Source: Fulvia fulva
Taxonomy: Eukaryota; Ascomycota; Dothideomycetes; Mycosphaerellales; Mycosphaerellaceae
Reading direction: 5' to 3'
Assembly: GCF_020509005.1 (NCBI RefSeq)
Contig: NC_063013.1
Span: 2,542,001 to 2,606,000, forward strand
Length of the DNA stretch: 64,000 bases
In this document: in pieces, positions 54,901 to 64,000 of the stretch
How the letters are laid out: each line of letters opens with the position of its first letter
Position numbering within the stretch: position 1 is the first letter of the stretch
Position numbers and translations under genes: made by a program
Notes under the pieces: generated by a model
What the model was told of the DNA's origin: nothing
The model's input: only the letters and a program-made list of their open reading frames with translations
The model's database searches: none

Positions 54901-56440
54901 GTAATCGAGAACGAACTTATTGCCTTAGTAAGTAACAACACCTAGGAAGTAGTTATACCGCTAAAGGGTGCGAATCTAATTACTTCTAGGTAGGTCTTTA
55001 ATGTAAAAAGAATAATTAGTAGAGATATTAAGAAGTTTAAGGCAAGACTAGTTATAAGAGGGTTTTTATAGAAATATAGGGTTGACTTCGAAGAGACCTT
55101 TGTACCTACTATTAGACATGATACTCTCCGAGTAATTATAGTAGTAGTGTGTAAGAGAGATCTCGAGATATACCTAGTAGATGTGAATAATGCTTTTACC
55201 TAAAGTAGCCTTCTTAAAGACATCTATATAATCCCACCCCTAGGAGTTAAAGCACCTCTAAACATAGTATTCAAGGTCCTACGAAGCCTTTATAGGCTTA
55301 AGCAAGTAGCTAGAGACTAGAACAAGCTCTATGTTACGAAGCTAGAGAAGATTAGATTTACCTAGTCCTAGGTAGATCTATACCTACTTATCTATACGGA
55401 TAGAGACCTTATAGTCCTTACCTATATAGATAATATACCTATTATAGCTCCGAAGCTATTAGATGTTTAGTAGTTTAAGGCTAAGCTTAGAAAAGTGTTT
55501 AAGATTAAAGATCTTAGTGAACCTACGAAGATCCTTAGAATAAGGATTATAAGAGACAGGTCCTAAGGCACTTTCAAGCTTAATTAAGGACACTATGTCT
55601 ACGCTTACTTAGCTAAGATGAATATGGCTAGAGAGAAGGCTACGCTAACCTACTTACCTATAGAGAGCTACGAGCATTTAGTGCCTACGGCTCCTATAGA
55701 TAAGAGGTATAACAAACAGGATTACTAGAGCTATAATAGTACCTAGATATAGCTAATGACAATGACAAGGCCAGACTTAGCATTCCCCCTTAGAAGAATT
55801 AGCTTATCCATTGCTAATCCCTCGTAGTAGTATATAAAGGCTTTAAAGAAGCTCTCCCGATACCTACGGTCGTACCTAGACCTAGGTCTTATATATAGAA
55901 AGGGAGGGGGCAATCTCTAGGGATACTCGGACTCTAACTACGCTATAGACAAAGTGGATAGAGTCTCAATTCTAGGATACGTATAGTTCCTTTATAGATC
56001 ACCTATGTCCTAGATAAGTAGGAAGTAGAAGCCTATTATAACATTAATAATAGAAGCTAAGTTTATAGCTATAAACGTAGCCGTAAAGTAGTTACAATTT
56101 CTTACTACTGTCCTTAGGGAAATGGGGTGCCTAGAATTAGTAGGAAAGAGCTCTTTCTAGCCGAGTATAAGGGCAAGCAAGGGCACTATTAACGAGCTAA
56201 GGCTAGTCAAGCTTATAGGTAATAACTAAGCCGCTTTGACACTTATTAAAGATGCCTATATATATAAAAGGTCAAAGTATATTGATGTTGTATATAACTA
56301 TATTAGACATCTCTAGTAGTAGAAGAGGATTATAGTAGACTACTACTATATAAAGGAGATAGCTACTAATAGGTTAATAAAGCCCCTTAATAGCTAGTAG
56401 TTCTAAAACTTTATAAGGTAGCTCTATCTTACGAAAAGGG
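51930..56440 (+). pseudogene. Cop1 gag-pol relic: gag, protease, integrase, reverse transcriptase, RNase H
   Basis: Gag near 51940-52560 has the 'LTRENYE..FKLIRIHLVLK' type start of UBN2-like copia gag. A knuckle near 52590-52640 reads 'YYLYGSDYFISKC', with Cys to Tyr changes. The protease has 'LDSCALLYVTDQ' near 52970. Integrase follows near 53430-54300 ('SILGYKY.LKIIENFS'), then reverse transcriptase near 55000-55500 with 'VNNAFT', 'YRLKQ' and YIDN for the catalytic YVDD (near 55420), and RNase H near 55920-56330. Integrase before reverse transcriptase is the Copia order. Dozens of TAG/TAA codons. Confidence 0.85.
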
Positions 56441-56471
56441 ATTATAGGAGACTATATAGCCTAAGTAGGAG

Positions 56472-56707
56472 TGTTGAGAACATATAGGCCGTAGGTCAAG
56501 TATGTAGGTATAGGTGTGTTATGTGACTAGATCACGTGACTAGGGTTTGCTAGCCTATAGGCTAGTAAACATCCGGACACCTAGTATCTACCTATACTAT
56601 AATACTAGCGATACTGTATATAGATATACGCTATCCTATTAGGTCCTTCTTTGTCTTTCGTATAATCCGCCGTCTTCTACTACTACGTAACTTGTACCTA
56701 TTTAATA
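56472..56707 (+). repeat. Cop1 3' LTR (236 bp)
   Basis: It starts TGTTGAGAACA, keeps cacgtg, and ends TTTAATA before gctat. It is one base longer than the 5' LTR in the terminal T/A run. Confidence 0.9.
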
Positions 56708-57144
56708 GCTATTAGTATATAAATATAAGTTAGCTAGATTTACGTAGCCCTTAAGGCTAATCTTTAATACTTATAACCTATTTCTCGTAATTTAGACACT
56801 TAGAGGCTCTTAAGATAGATAAGAAGAGGGAGCTCGTATATTTTAAAGTATAGATATCGTGTTATTTACTAGTTAATAGGGTAGTAAACGGATAGATAGC
56901 TCGTAAAGTAATAGGTAGCTCGACTCTAGCGCTAGAATACGCTATTTTATACGAGTAAATATGCGAGTAGTTAGTATTTAATCTTTATATACGCTACGCC
57001 GTTCTATAGAAAATAATACGCTCTATAACTACCGTACTTTATACTTAGCCTTAAGTTTTATAGTTATAAAGCTATATTTATATTACTATAATAGTAGGAG
57101 TTCCTATATAGCGACCGCCCGCTAAATATAGAGACTTTTACCGT

Positions 57145-57317
57145 TAGTATAAGTGAGCCGTTCTTAATATAGGGCAAATAACAAAGTTGTTAGATAGGCT
57201 ATCTAAGAGGAGTACGAGGTAGGGAAAGTTAATATATAAGCCGAGGCATACGGGCCGGCCCGTACTAAGTCACGTGACCGATTGCTATTTACTAGACGTC
57301 TGCCTAGGCCCGTAACA
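57145..57317 (-). repeat. Gyp3-b 3' LTR (173 bp)
   Basis: On the minus strand it runs from TGTTACGGGCC to CTTATACTA, the same length as 20189-20361. Confidence 0.8.
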
Positions 57318-57633
57318 CTACCCCCTCTCCAAAAAATCGGCTTGTCCTTAGTACTATTCTTCCTTATAATATAGGCCTATACGAAGGTCGTATCGTCCTC
57401 TAGGTTATCTACTTTATTATCTATTACGTTATTATCTATTACTTCGTCCTCTATATCGTCGTCTTTATCGTTAGTCGTTAAGTCGTCTATCCCTACGCTC
57501 TTACGCTTTACTATACTATTATTATCCTCGCTATATCGGATACCGAGAGATTAGTAGCGATTTACGAAGTCTACGAAGGCCTCTATTATCGGCGCTATAA
57601 TATAAGTATCTAAAGAGCTATAGGACCTAATAC

Positions 57634-59993
57634 TATTTAGAGACAGCGGTCGACGACGAGAATCACCTGTACGTAGTATCGGCTACGAACCTCTCGTCTA
57701 GCTACGAGAGAGCCAAGTATTCTTACGCTAGAGCGTCGTAGGCGCGACGGGCGCGTAGCGTAGGCGAAGCCGCGGCGAACAGAGGACTACTAGCAAAACG
57801 GGTATGAAAACTATCCGACGAGCGTGTACTCGTGTCGGGAGCGAATCCCTCTTCTTTCTACGTATAAGAAGGGCGCGGAACCGTGGCCTATACGCTCGAC
57901 AGGATACCTCTAGTATAAGTATAGAATTTTCACCTCCGGAGACCGTAAACCGAGCGGGCTAAGCGACGAACATTAGACGAGCGGACTACAGAACAACAAC
58001 TGAGCGGACTATATAACGGCGTCGAGCGGACTACGAAACAATCTAGTGTTTGCTAGCGGGCAATGCGGTAGGTAGGTAGACACGCGACGAAGCCTATAAG
58101 GGCCTATTAAACACCCGGTATAGGAACGAGGGTTTTGCCTAAGGCACTGCCTGTCCCGCTATATAACGCACCTAGTCTAATATAGTAAATTACGACGAGG
58201 AAAAGACGATAGCCTAAGTAAGGAAAAGACGGCTATTAGGACGGGGAAAAGACGTATAATGCAAGTGGATTAGTTCTATAATCGGGGAGGATCGAGGGCA
58301 GGGTGATAAGGAACTTCATATTAGTTAGTAGGTAGAAACGTAAGGAGTACACTGCCCGGCGTAGTGTGTGCCCCGAGCAAACCTACGAGGTATAGACGGC
58401 CGCTTTCTAGAGATAGGCTACGGTAACGCGAAGGGCGTCAAAACCTAGGGCGTAGTATATACTAGTAGCGACGGCTAACACTGTCTATATAGCCCGAGAG
58501 GACGGATACGTATGTCGGTCAATAGAGAGTACTAAAGGGCTCAGGCCTATAGAGGTGGATATTGGCTTAAGGAGCAAGTAGGGAGGGAGGGCGTAGAGGG
58601 AAGCTTTTACTCCGGGCTAACCTCTCGAAACGAGGCTATACGGTAGTACTAGATAAGTAGGAAAGCGCGGTTAAGACTTGTTACCTTATCTCGTAGCTAG
58701 CTTACTAAATACGATTCCTTCCTTACTAGATATAGGGGCACACGACTAACCCGGCAAATCAGCTTAGGATCCTCGGACTATAGGTGGACCCGGCGCTACG
58801 GTAGAGGAAGCACGTATAGGTAATATTACGGAAAGCTAAACAGAATATAGCATTATACTAGAGGCTCACTACGTCTATATAGGGGGCGGACTTCCGGTAG
58901 TCACGACTTCTATATACGGCTATTATACGGCCAGTCCTTACCTATAGTAGCTAAGTATAGTCCTTAGGCGAGAGGGCCTGCCTATCGAAGGGACTCGTCG
59001 CGCCGCTAGCGAAGATCCAAAACTAATGCCTAAGGAAGGTTACCGGGGCATATAAGTCGACACTAACGAGGATGCTTAAGCACGAGACCGCTATACCGCC
59101 GATCGACCTATATATCTAGGGACTACGGACCTCCTACTTAGGCAAGTCGGCACAGTACCTAGTATAGAAGGTTATCGCTAGTGTAGTCGTAAGGGCCCGC
59201 GAATTAGTACTAGCGTATAGGGGCATTCGACCCGGAAACGAGCCGAACTACCGGGTAAGGGACGAATAGCTAGCAACATAATAGGAAGGTAAGAAATCGT
59301 TTATAGAGCAACTATAGAAAGAGAGGTGGAACAACTAGGTTGTAGGGTATAGTAGACGCCCTTAGCTAGCGGGACAACCTAAGGAATAGTTAGCTACAAA
59401 ATCCGCGGTTAAGCACCCCCCGAAGCTCATCTACTACCGCCTTACGAGGGCATAGAGTAGTATAGCAACCTAACTACGAAGCGAACACATCGGCCTCTAG
59501 GGGTACCTATCATAGAGGAAGGTTCTAGGATACACGAATACTAGCTGCCCCTACGGCTATCGCTCCTAGAACGTACGGCACGTACTCCTCGTCTATCCGA
59601 GGTAGTCGCTAGGAAGGGGGGAGTGGATGGCAAAGGCGAGGAACCGGACGATTAGGGCACTTCTTAATAACGCTAAGGACCTACGGCGTATTACGAACTA
59701 GATACTAGAGAAGGGCTAGCTAGAACAGTACCGCCTAGTAGGAGTAGTATAGGAAGAGAGGACACGACGTAGCGCGACGAGACCGGCTAGGAGCGGGGGC
59801 TAACGGGGTAGTAATATAGACTACGTACGCTAAGAGGGAAAGCTAATCTAGATAAGGAGTAGTCGGGGGCGGGAAGGGTTTTCACCTATTCGGGTTTCCC
59901 TTTGTATATAACAATAGATATATACCTACACAGGCCGGATAGGGTCCTAGAACAGGGGAATAACAAATCTATCTATCTATTTAGAGAGAGCGG
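57634..59993 (+). mobile_element. Lin3-d: Lin3 copy with a 3.6-kb internal deletion
   Basis: The element proper is 57650-59977. The 16-bp target duplication is tatttagagacagcgg (57634-57649) and tatttagagagagcgg (59978-59993), one mismatch. The first part equals the Lin3 5' UTR plus the first about 70 bp of ORF1; at about 58730 it jumps to sequence matching Lin3-a 22033 and runs to the 3' end and (ATCT)n tail. ORF1 knuckles, endonuclease and the catalytic reverse transcriptase motif are missing, so it could only have moved in trans. RIP is moderate to heavy. Confidence 0.92.
57952..58033 (+). repeat. Four spaced GAGCGGACTA motifs in the Lin3-d 5' UTR
   Basis: GAGCGGGCTA is at 57952-57961 and GAGCGGACTA at 57979-57988, 58002-58011 and 58024-58033. 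Spacings (27, 23, 22) are the same as in Lin3-a read on the element strand. Confidence 0.82.
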
Positions 59994-60801
59994 TACCGTT
60001 AAGCTTATAGAGTTATAGGAAGCTTCCTATTTATATTAATATATATTACTCGTATTCCTACTATCGGTTGCTTTTCTCGGGTCCGTACTATACGGATCTT
60101 TATCTAAAGCTACTATCGCTATTAGACTAACATAGTTATCTACCTTATATAGGAGAGCTATAGGCGCTATTTCTACCTAAAGGTAGTACCTACCTATAGT
60201 TACTACTTTAGCTATAACTAATACTAACGCGGAGGGGTTCGCTTTATCCGCTACCTATCCTTCTAGTACTATAAAGCCGGTAGGTATTAGTTTCCTTAGG
60301 CTATTATAGTAGAAGTCTATAATAGAGGCGGTGGCTATCTCTATTATATTCTCCGCTAGCTCCTATATTAGATCCTCGTCGTCTCCTACCTAACTAACTA
60401 GATACTTATACTAGGCGTACTTCCTCCGTATATTTAGGATCTTATCTATATACTAGAACTAATTAAGTCCCTCTTCGTTCTCTACCTTAATTGGCGGTAG
60501 GGTTAGTTCTACTTAGCTAGGTAACGCTTTATATATAGGGAGTAAGAGGTACGTATAGAATCCGTTATATAGATTCCCTAGCAACCGCGGTAGGCTTAGG
60601 CAATACGTATCGTTCGGTAGGACTTCTATTATTACGTAGGGGCCTACGTAGCGATAGTTAAGCTTCTTAGATAGCCGAGGTATACGCTAGTTACGGGTAC
60701 TTAAGTAGACTTTATCGCCTACCTTGTATATAGGTACTAGCGTATAATATTAATTAGCGAAGTCGGCTTATAAGTCTTATACTATATAAGGGCGCGCGTA
60801 C

Positions 60802-60968
60802 TATAGGGTCCGAACGAGATAGTTATTATTCTACGAAGATATAATAGAGGAGCGCGAGGCGCGGCGAAGTTATAAAGTAAAGCTAAGCCGCGCTAACCCG
60901 ATACGGAAGGTCCGCGGTTTAGCCGGGCCGACGTAGCTATAGTAAGGGGTCGCGGGCTACCCGTTATA
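60802..60968 (-). repeat. Gyp5 3' LTR (about 167 bp)
   Basis: Its start is set by the polypurine tract and its end by the return of Gyp3-b similarity. No second copy is available to confirm the length. Confidence 0.55.
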
Positions 60969-61069
60969 GTACCCCCCCTCTCAAAATACGCCTTAGTCCT
61001 CTAAGCGTTATCTACCTTATAAGGCTACTTACCTATCGAGCTCTATAATTACGCAAACGCCTAATTATC

Positions 61070-64000
61070 CTCTAGTACCCTATTGTTATCCGATAATATC
61101 GTATTCGCTCTATTAAGACTATCCTCGACCGGCTTCCTTCGAGAAACATATTACCTAGTTAGCTAGCTTACCCTAGACCTAAGTCTCTCTTCGGCTAGTA
61201 CTCGCGTATAATCCTTATAACTAAAGTTAGGTATTATTATAGGCTCTATAGGCTCTACTCGAGTATTAGTATAACTACCGGTACTATCGTAGAGCTAAGG
61301 GTAGTAGTTAAGACCGGAGACCCTAGTTATAATAGTAGGCTTTCCCGTAACCTAGCTAATATAGCGGTACGTAGTAAATATATACGGAGTAGATTCTATT
61401 AGAGGTAAGGCTCGAGGCGACTTATTCGTAACGGTGTCTTTCTAAATAACCCTAATCGTATTAAGCCCGAGCACCTTAGTAGCTAGTAGGGACTAGTTAG
61501 ATAGAGCTACGAAGCCTATAGGCGTAGACAACTCCGGCCGGTTATAGTAAAAGTCTATAATAGCGGCGGCTACGTGTTTAAGTATATCCTCTATAGGTTA
61601 CTAGGTCTTACTATCCTCCTCGTTCTAATATCTAGCCTATTTCACCTTATACTATATATCTACCTTACGCTTATACCCCTTCTTTACCTTGCCTACTCGC
61701 TTACGGGTATATATATTAAGGATCTTTTCTACCTCGTATATATACGTAGGTACTACTACTATATCGGCTACTATATTAGCCTCGGTAGTGTTAGGTTCGA
61801 TAGTTATTAGTAGTAGCAGCGCTAGATACTACCCTTTAAGTAGTAGGAAGTCGGGGTGGTCGGCTCGTTATAGTAGTAAGGTATAGAAGCAGTCATTAAG
61901 TCCTACTAGAGCGTCTAATAGTTTTAGTTAATAAGAGAGTCTAGCCGGTATAACTTCCGTAATCTAGTAAGGGCCGGTATATCTCCTATATAGCTTCTTA
62001 GATAGTCGAGTCGTACGGATGTTCTTAGTACTAAGATACACCTAATCACCTACCTTATAGTCTAGAGAAATGCTTCAGTAGCGGTTTGCTACTTCTACTT
62101 AGAGAGCTTATAACATTCGTATATTCTCTTAAAGGTACTTATAAAGCTCGTAAATTCGACGTATAAAGGTTTCTACTAATCGCGTATCTAGTCGCTAGAG
62201 AGTAGTTAGTCCTTCCTCCTTTCTAGCGTTTAGGTTAACTCGCTCTATAGACTTAGGGTTATAGCCTAAGGTAGCGTAGAACGGCGATATACTAGTAGTC
62301 TTAGACAGGTAATTATTAATCGCGAACTAAGTAAGGTATAGCTATTCTACCTAGTCATCCTATACCTTATTAGTAAATATACGAAGATACTGTTCTATCG
62401 CCTAGTTAGTACGTTCTGACTATCTATTAGTTTCTAGGTAATATAAAGAACTTAGCTTACGATTTGGACGGAGTATCTTATAGAGTTTCTTCTAGAAGGT
62501 AGTAACCTACTACTTACTACGGTCTAATATAATAGTATTAGGAAACCCGCGCCGATAGAATATATGTTTAAGGAAAAGCCTTGCCGTATTCTATACTATT
62601 ATCGCGCTAATAGGGATCAGCTCGACTTCCTTAGTAAGCCTATTAGTAACGGTTATAATATTATTATAGACTATGCCGTTAAGAGTACTATCTAGGAGTC
62701 TAATAACGAAGTCGACTACAATATATTTCTAAGGCCGATCTAGAATAGGAAGTGGCTATAATAATCCTAGTAGCTAGGAGTATAGGGATTTTGTTATACG
62801 GTAGGTACGGTAATTTACGGTATATCTACGTACGGATCTCGCTAATCTAGGCTAGTAGAATTCACGTACTACGAGTTTATAAGTACGAGCTCGTCCTAGA
62901 TAGCCTACTACTAGAGCGTTATAGTTTATCTTAATTATCCTAGTCTATAAGGCTTAGTCATTTAGTATCTATAAGCTCTAGCCGTCGTATTAATTTCGAA
63001 TATATAGTAGGTCGCTATCTACTTTATAGTATACTAGGTGAATCTTCGCTCTCTATAGTAGTATAGGAGCACGGTCTTTCTATAGGTCCTTAATTACGGT
63101 CTTAAGCTCGTTATTAGTTACGTACGCCGTCGACATTCGATACTTAAGTTCGGCTTCCCGCTAACTTTTACGCGTCGCCGGTTATTTAGTAGGCGTATCT
63201 CGTTCTATAGGTATAAACTCTTTAGCTTTAGGGTTTAGCTATACTAGTTCCTCTTCTTCCGGCGTATCTTCTACTATTACCTATAGTAAGGCGATCTTAA
63301 GGAATCGCTTAGGAGGTAGTAATGTCTAATACTAATACTAGTTCCGAGGGTCGTCTACCCCCTACGGAAGGTCCTAGCTACGTCTCGTTAGGCTGTCTAG
63401 CTTTATACCTTAAAGTCCTAGACGGTATATTATCTTAAAGTTAAACTATAACAAGAACTTAGCCTTACGCGCTTGTCGCCGATTTAGCTACGTTGTCGTT
63501 ATAAAGTATTCTAGGTTCTTATAGTCGGTATAAATCTTGACTAGCTATAAGTCCTTATTATCTACCTCGTAGGCGAGCTCGGGTCTCTATTCCTTAAAAG
63601 CCTTAATAATAGCTACTGGTTCCTTATTATACATTTTATAATTACACTCCTATAGACTTAACTTCTTCGAGTAGAAGGCTATAGGATATAGTATACTATT
63701 CTCGTTATACTACGAAAGCACGCCGGCGTTTATAAAATCTAAAGAATCTATCTCTACTACTATTTCCCTACCTAGTACGTAATGTACGAGTATACCGGCT
63801 TTACTAAACGTAGCTTTCAAATTGTTAAAGGCTCGTTAGTAATCTAGTGACTATTGAATCCTTCTGTTCTTATAATTACTTAGTCCGTCCGACTTGGTCA
63901 GGTTTATAAGAGGAGTAGCTATACGCGAAAATGCTTCGATAAACCGCCTATAGAAGTTAGTAAATCTAAGGAAGGCCTACATATCCTTTAGGTTCTTAGG
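61070..64000 (-). pseudogene. Gyp5 pol: reverse transcriptase end, RNase H, integrase, chromodomain-like tail
   Basis: From the right edge the minus strand shows the end of reverse transcriptase ('[12 protein letters not shown]', near 63920), RNase H ('VVEIDSLDFINAGVL' for the usual TDASD, near 63740, and 'YTDYKNLEYF', near 63510), an integrase region (about 62050-63000, 'SKKLYRRYTGPY' just after it near 61985) and a chromodomain-like start ('YEVEKILNIYTRKR', near 61725). A long tail reaches the polypurine tract. Stops are frequent and the first RNase H Asp-Ala-Ser block is altered. Short open frames on the plus strand here are not genes. Confidence 0.72.

Larger units (their letters stand above)
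51155..56712 (+). mobile_element. Cop1: complete Ty1/copia element, RIP-mutated
   Basis: The element proper is 51160-56707, plus strand. LTRs are 51160-51394 (235 bp) and 56472-56707 (236 bp); the target duplication gctat is at 51155-51159 and 56708-56712. After the 5' LTR comes ggttataagcccggg, a plausible RIP-altered primer site for a tRNA ending ...CCA. It is inserted in the RecQ-like relic. RIP is moderate: CA/TG are reduced but present. The 5' LTR has more RIP-type changes than the 3' LTR. Confidence 0.93.
48000..57144 (-). pseudogene. RecQ-like (telomere-linked type) helicase relic, split by a Copia element
   Basis: The minus-strand frame is clearest at 48500-50990. It shows a degenerate Walker A ('ETREGKLLLF', about 50430-50465), 'ISPEQANLPAFRKYI' (about 50205-50240), a DEVH-box equivalent mutated to 'VFSKVYLVDK' (about 50115-50150) followed by 'FRPEYIKVRQLRSLLR', then the second helicase domain with 'FDKEVRYKEF' (about 49545-49575), 'DIKRVTQ' and 'QRLGR'-like 'RLSRYTRR' (about 49365-49400). 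These are RecQ-family motifs in the form found in fungal telomere-linked helicases. The N-terminal part, 51001-51154 and 56713-57144, is not resolved. RIP stops abound, which implies the gene was multicopy. Confidence 0.65.
57145..60801 (-). mobile_element. Gyp3-b: second Gyp3 copy, 3' part, holding Lin3-d
   Basis: The minus strand carries the 3' LTR (57145-57317), a polypurine tract (57320-57328), the acidic pol tail (57330-57600), the chromodomain-like part and the integrase end (59994-60801). It matches Gyp3-a but lacks its Gyp1, Lin1-a and solo Copia insertions, so it shows their empty sites. Gyp5 begins where it ends at about 60801 and probably inserted into it; the upstream pol would be outside the window. 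It is heavily RIP-mutated. Confidence 0.85.
57330..60801 (-). pseudogene. Gyp3-b pol C-terminus (integrase end, chromodomain-like, acidic tail)
   Basis: The minus-strand frame parallels Gyp3-a: the 'VGDKVYLST' equivalent at about 60690-60720 reads straight through the point where Gyp1 sits in the other copy, then 'SKKLNYRYVGPYVI' and 'LPPI' to about 60480, then the linker. Lin3-d interrupts at 57650-59977, and the Asp/Glu tail follows at 57380-57600. Stops at Gln and Trp positions are common. Upstream integrase and reverse transcriptase are not in the window. Confidence 0.7.
60802..64000 (-). mobile_element. Gyp5: RIP-mutated gypsy element, 3' part, cut by the right window edge
   Basis: On the minus strand a 3' LTR of about 167 bp (60802-60968, TATAACGG...CCCTATA) is preceded by a polypurine tract (60971-60982) and pol sequence up to the window edge. 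The LTR abuts Gyp3-b sequence. The LTR is GC-rich for this region, with many gcgc runs. RIP is strong in pol. Confidence 0.75.

Noticed and set aside
61574..61886. Two overlapping plus-strand frames of 65-78 aa
   Set aside because: They are antisense to the Gyp5 chromodomain region and their Tyr/Ile/Leu-rich composition is what RIP-rich TA sequence gives.

Overview
The window looks like a 64 kb block of nested transposable elements from a filamentous ascomycete (Pezizomycotina). The reasons are: Ty3/gypsy chromoviruses with integrase-linked chromodomains, Tad-like two-ORF LINEs with CCHC-rich ORF1, a Copia element, a Fot1/pogo transposon with TA target duplications, and a very strong repeat-induced point mutation (RIP) signature. 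In the old elements CpA and TpG are almost gone (replaced by TpA) while CpG is kept; in the young elements CpA/TpG are abundant. I see no ordinary host gene, tRNA or rRNA. The only non-transposon coding relic is a RIP-ruined RecQ-like helicase of the telomere-linked type, which hints at a subtelomeric or other heterochromatic location.

Layout, left to right (family names are mine). 1-7487: Gyp4, a RIP-mutated gypsy on the minus strand, running off the left edge and interrupted by Lin2, a 5'-truncated LINE (455-4234). 7488-20361: the 3' half of Gyp3, a RIP-mutated plus-strand gypsy, interrupted by an intact gypsy Gyp1 (7904-14040, minus, identical 443-bp LTRs), by Lin1-a (14744-19661, plus) and by a solo Copia-type LTR (19845-20079). 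About 20362-45672: Lin4, a RIP-mutated plus-strand LINE stretched over 25 kb because it holds Lin3 (20772-26731, minus), a Lin3 3' fragment (27228-28511), the gypsy Gyp2 (30917-43072, which itself contains Lin1-b at 33916-38810), and an old Gyp1 solo LTR (43623-44141). 46123-47703: a Fot1-like transposon with 57-bp terminal inverted repeats, containing a younger Gyp1 solo LTR. About 48000-57144: the RecQ-like pseudogene (minus), split by a 5.5-kb Copia (51160-56707). 57145-60801: a second Gyp3 copy (minus) holding Lin3-d (57650-59977), a Lin3 copy with an internal deletion. 60802-64000: Gyp5, a RIP-mutated gypsy on the minus strand running off the right edge.

Most insertion edges are supported by target-site duplications: 5 bp for LTR elements, TA for Fot1, 14-17 bp for LINEs. 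Two are also confirmed by the uninterrupted paralogous Gyp3 sequence elsewhere in the window. This lets the insertions be put in order. Lin4 and the RecQ/Gyp3 layers are old and saturated with RIP. Lin3 and Lin2 are intermediate. Lin1-a, Lin1-b and Gyp1 are the youngest. Gyp1 has uninterrupted gag and pol frames and looks potentially active. Lin1-a and Lin1-b have separate target duplications but share ten premature stop codons in ORF2, as if a RIP-damaged template had been copied with help from another element.
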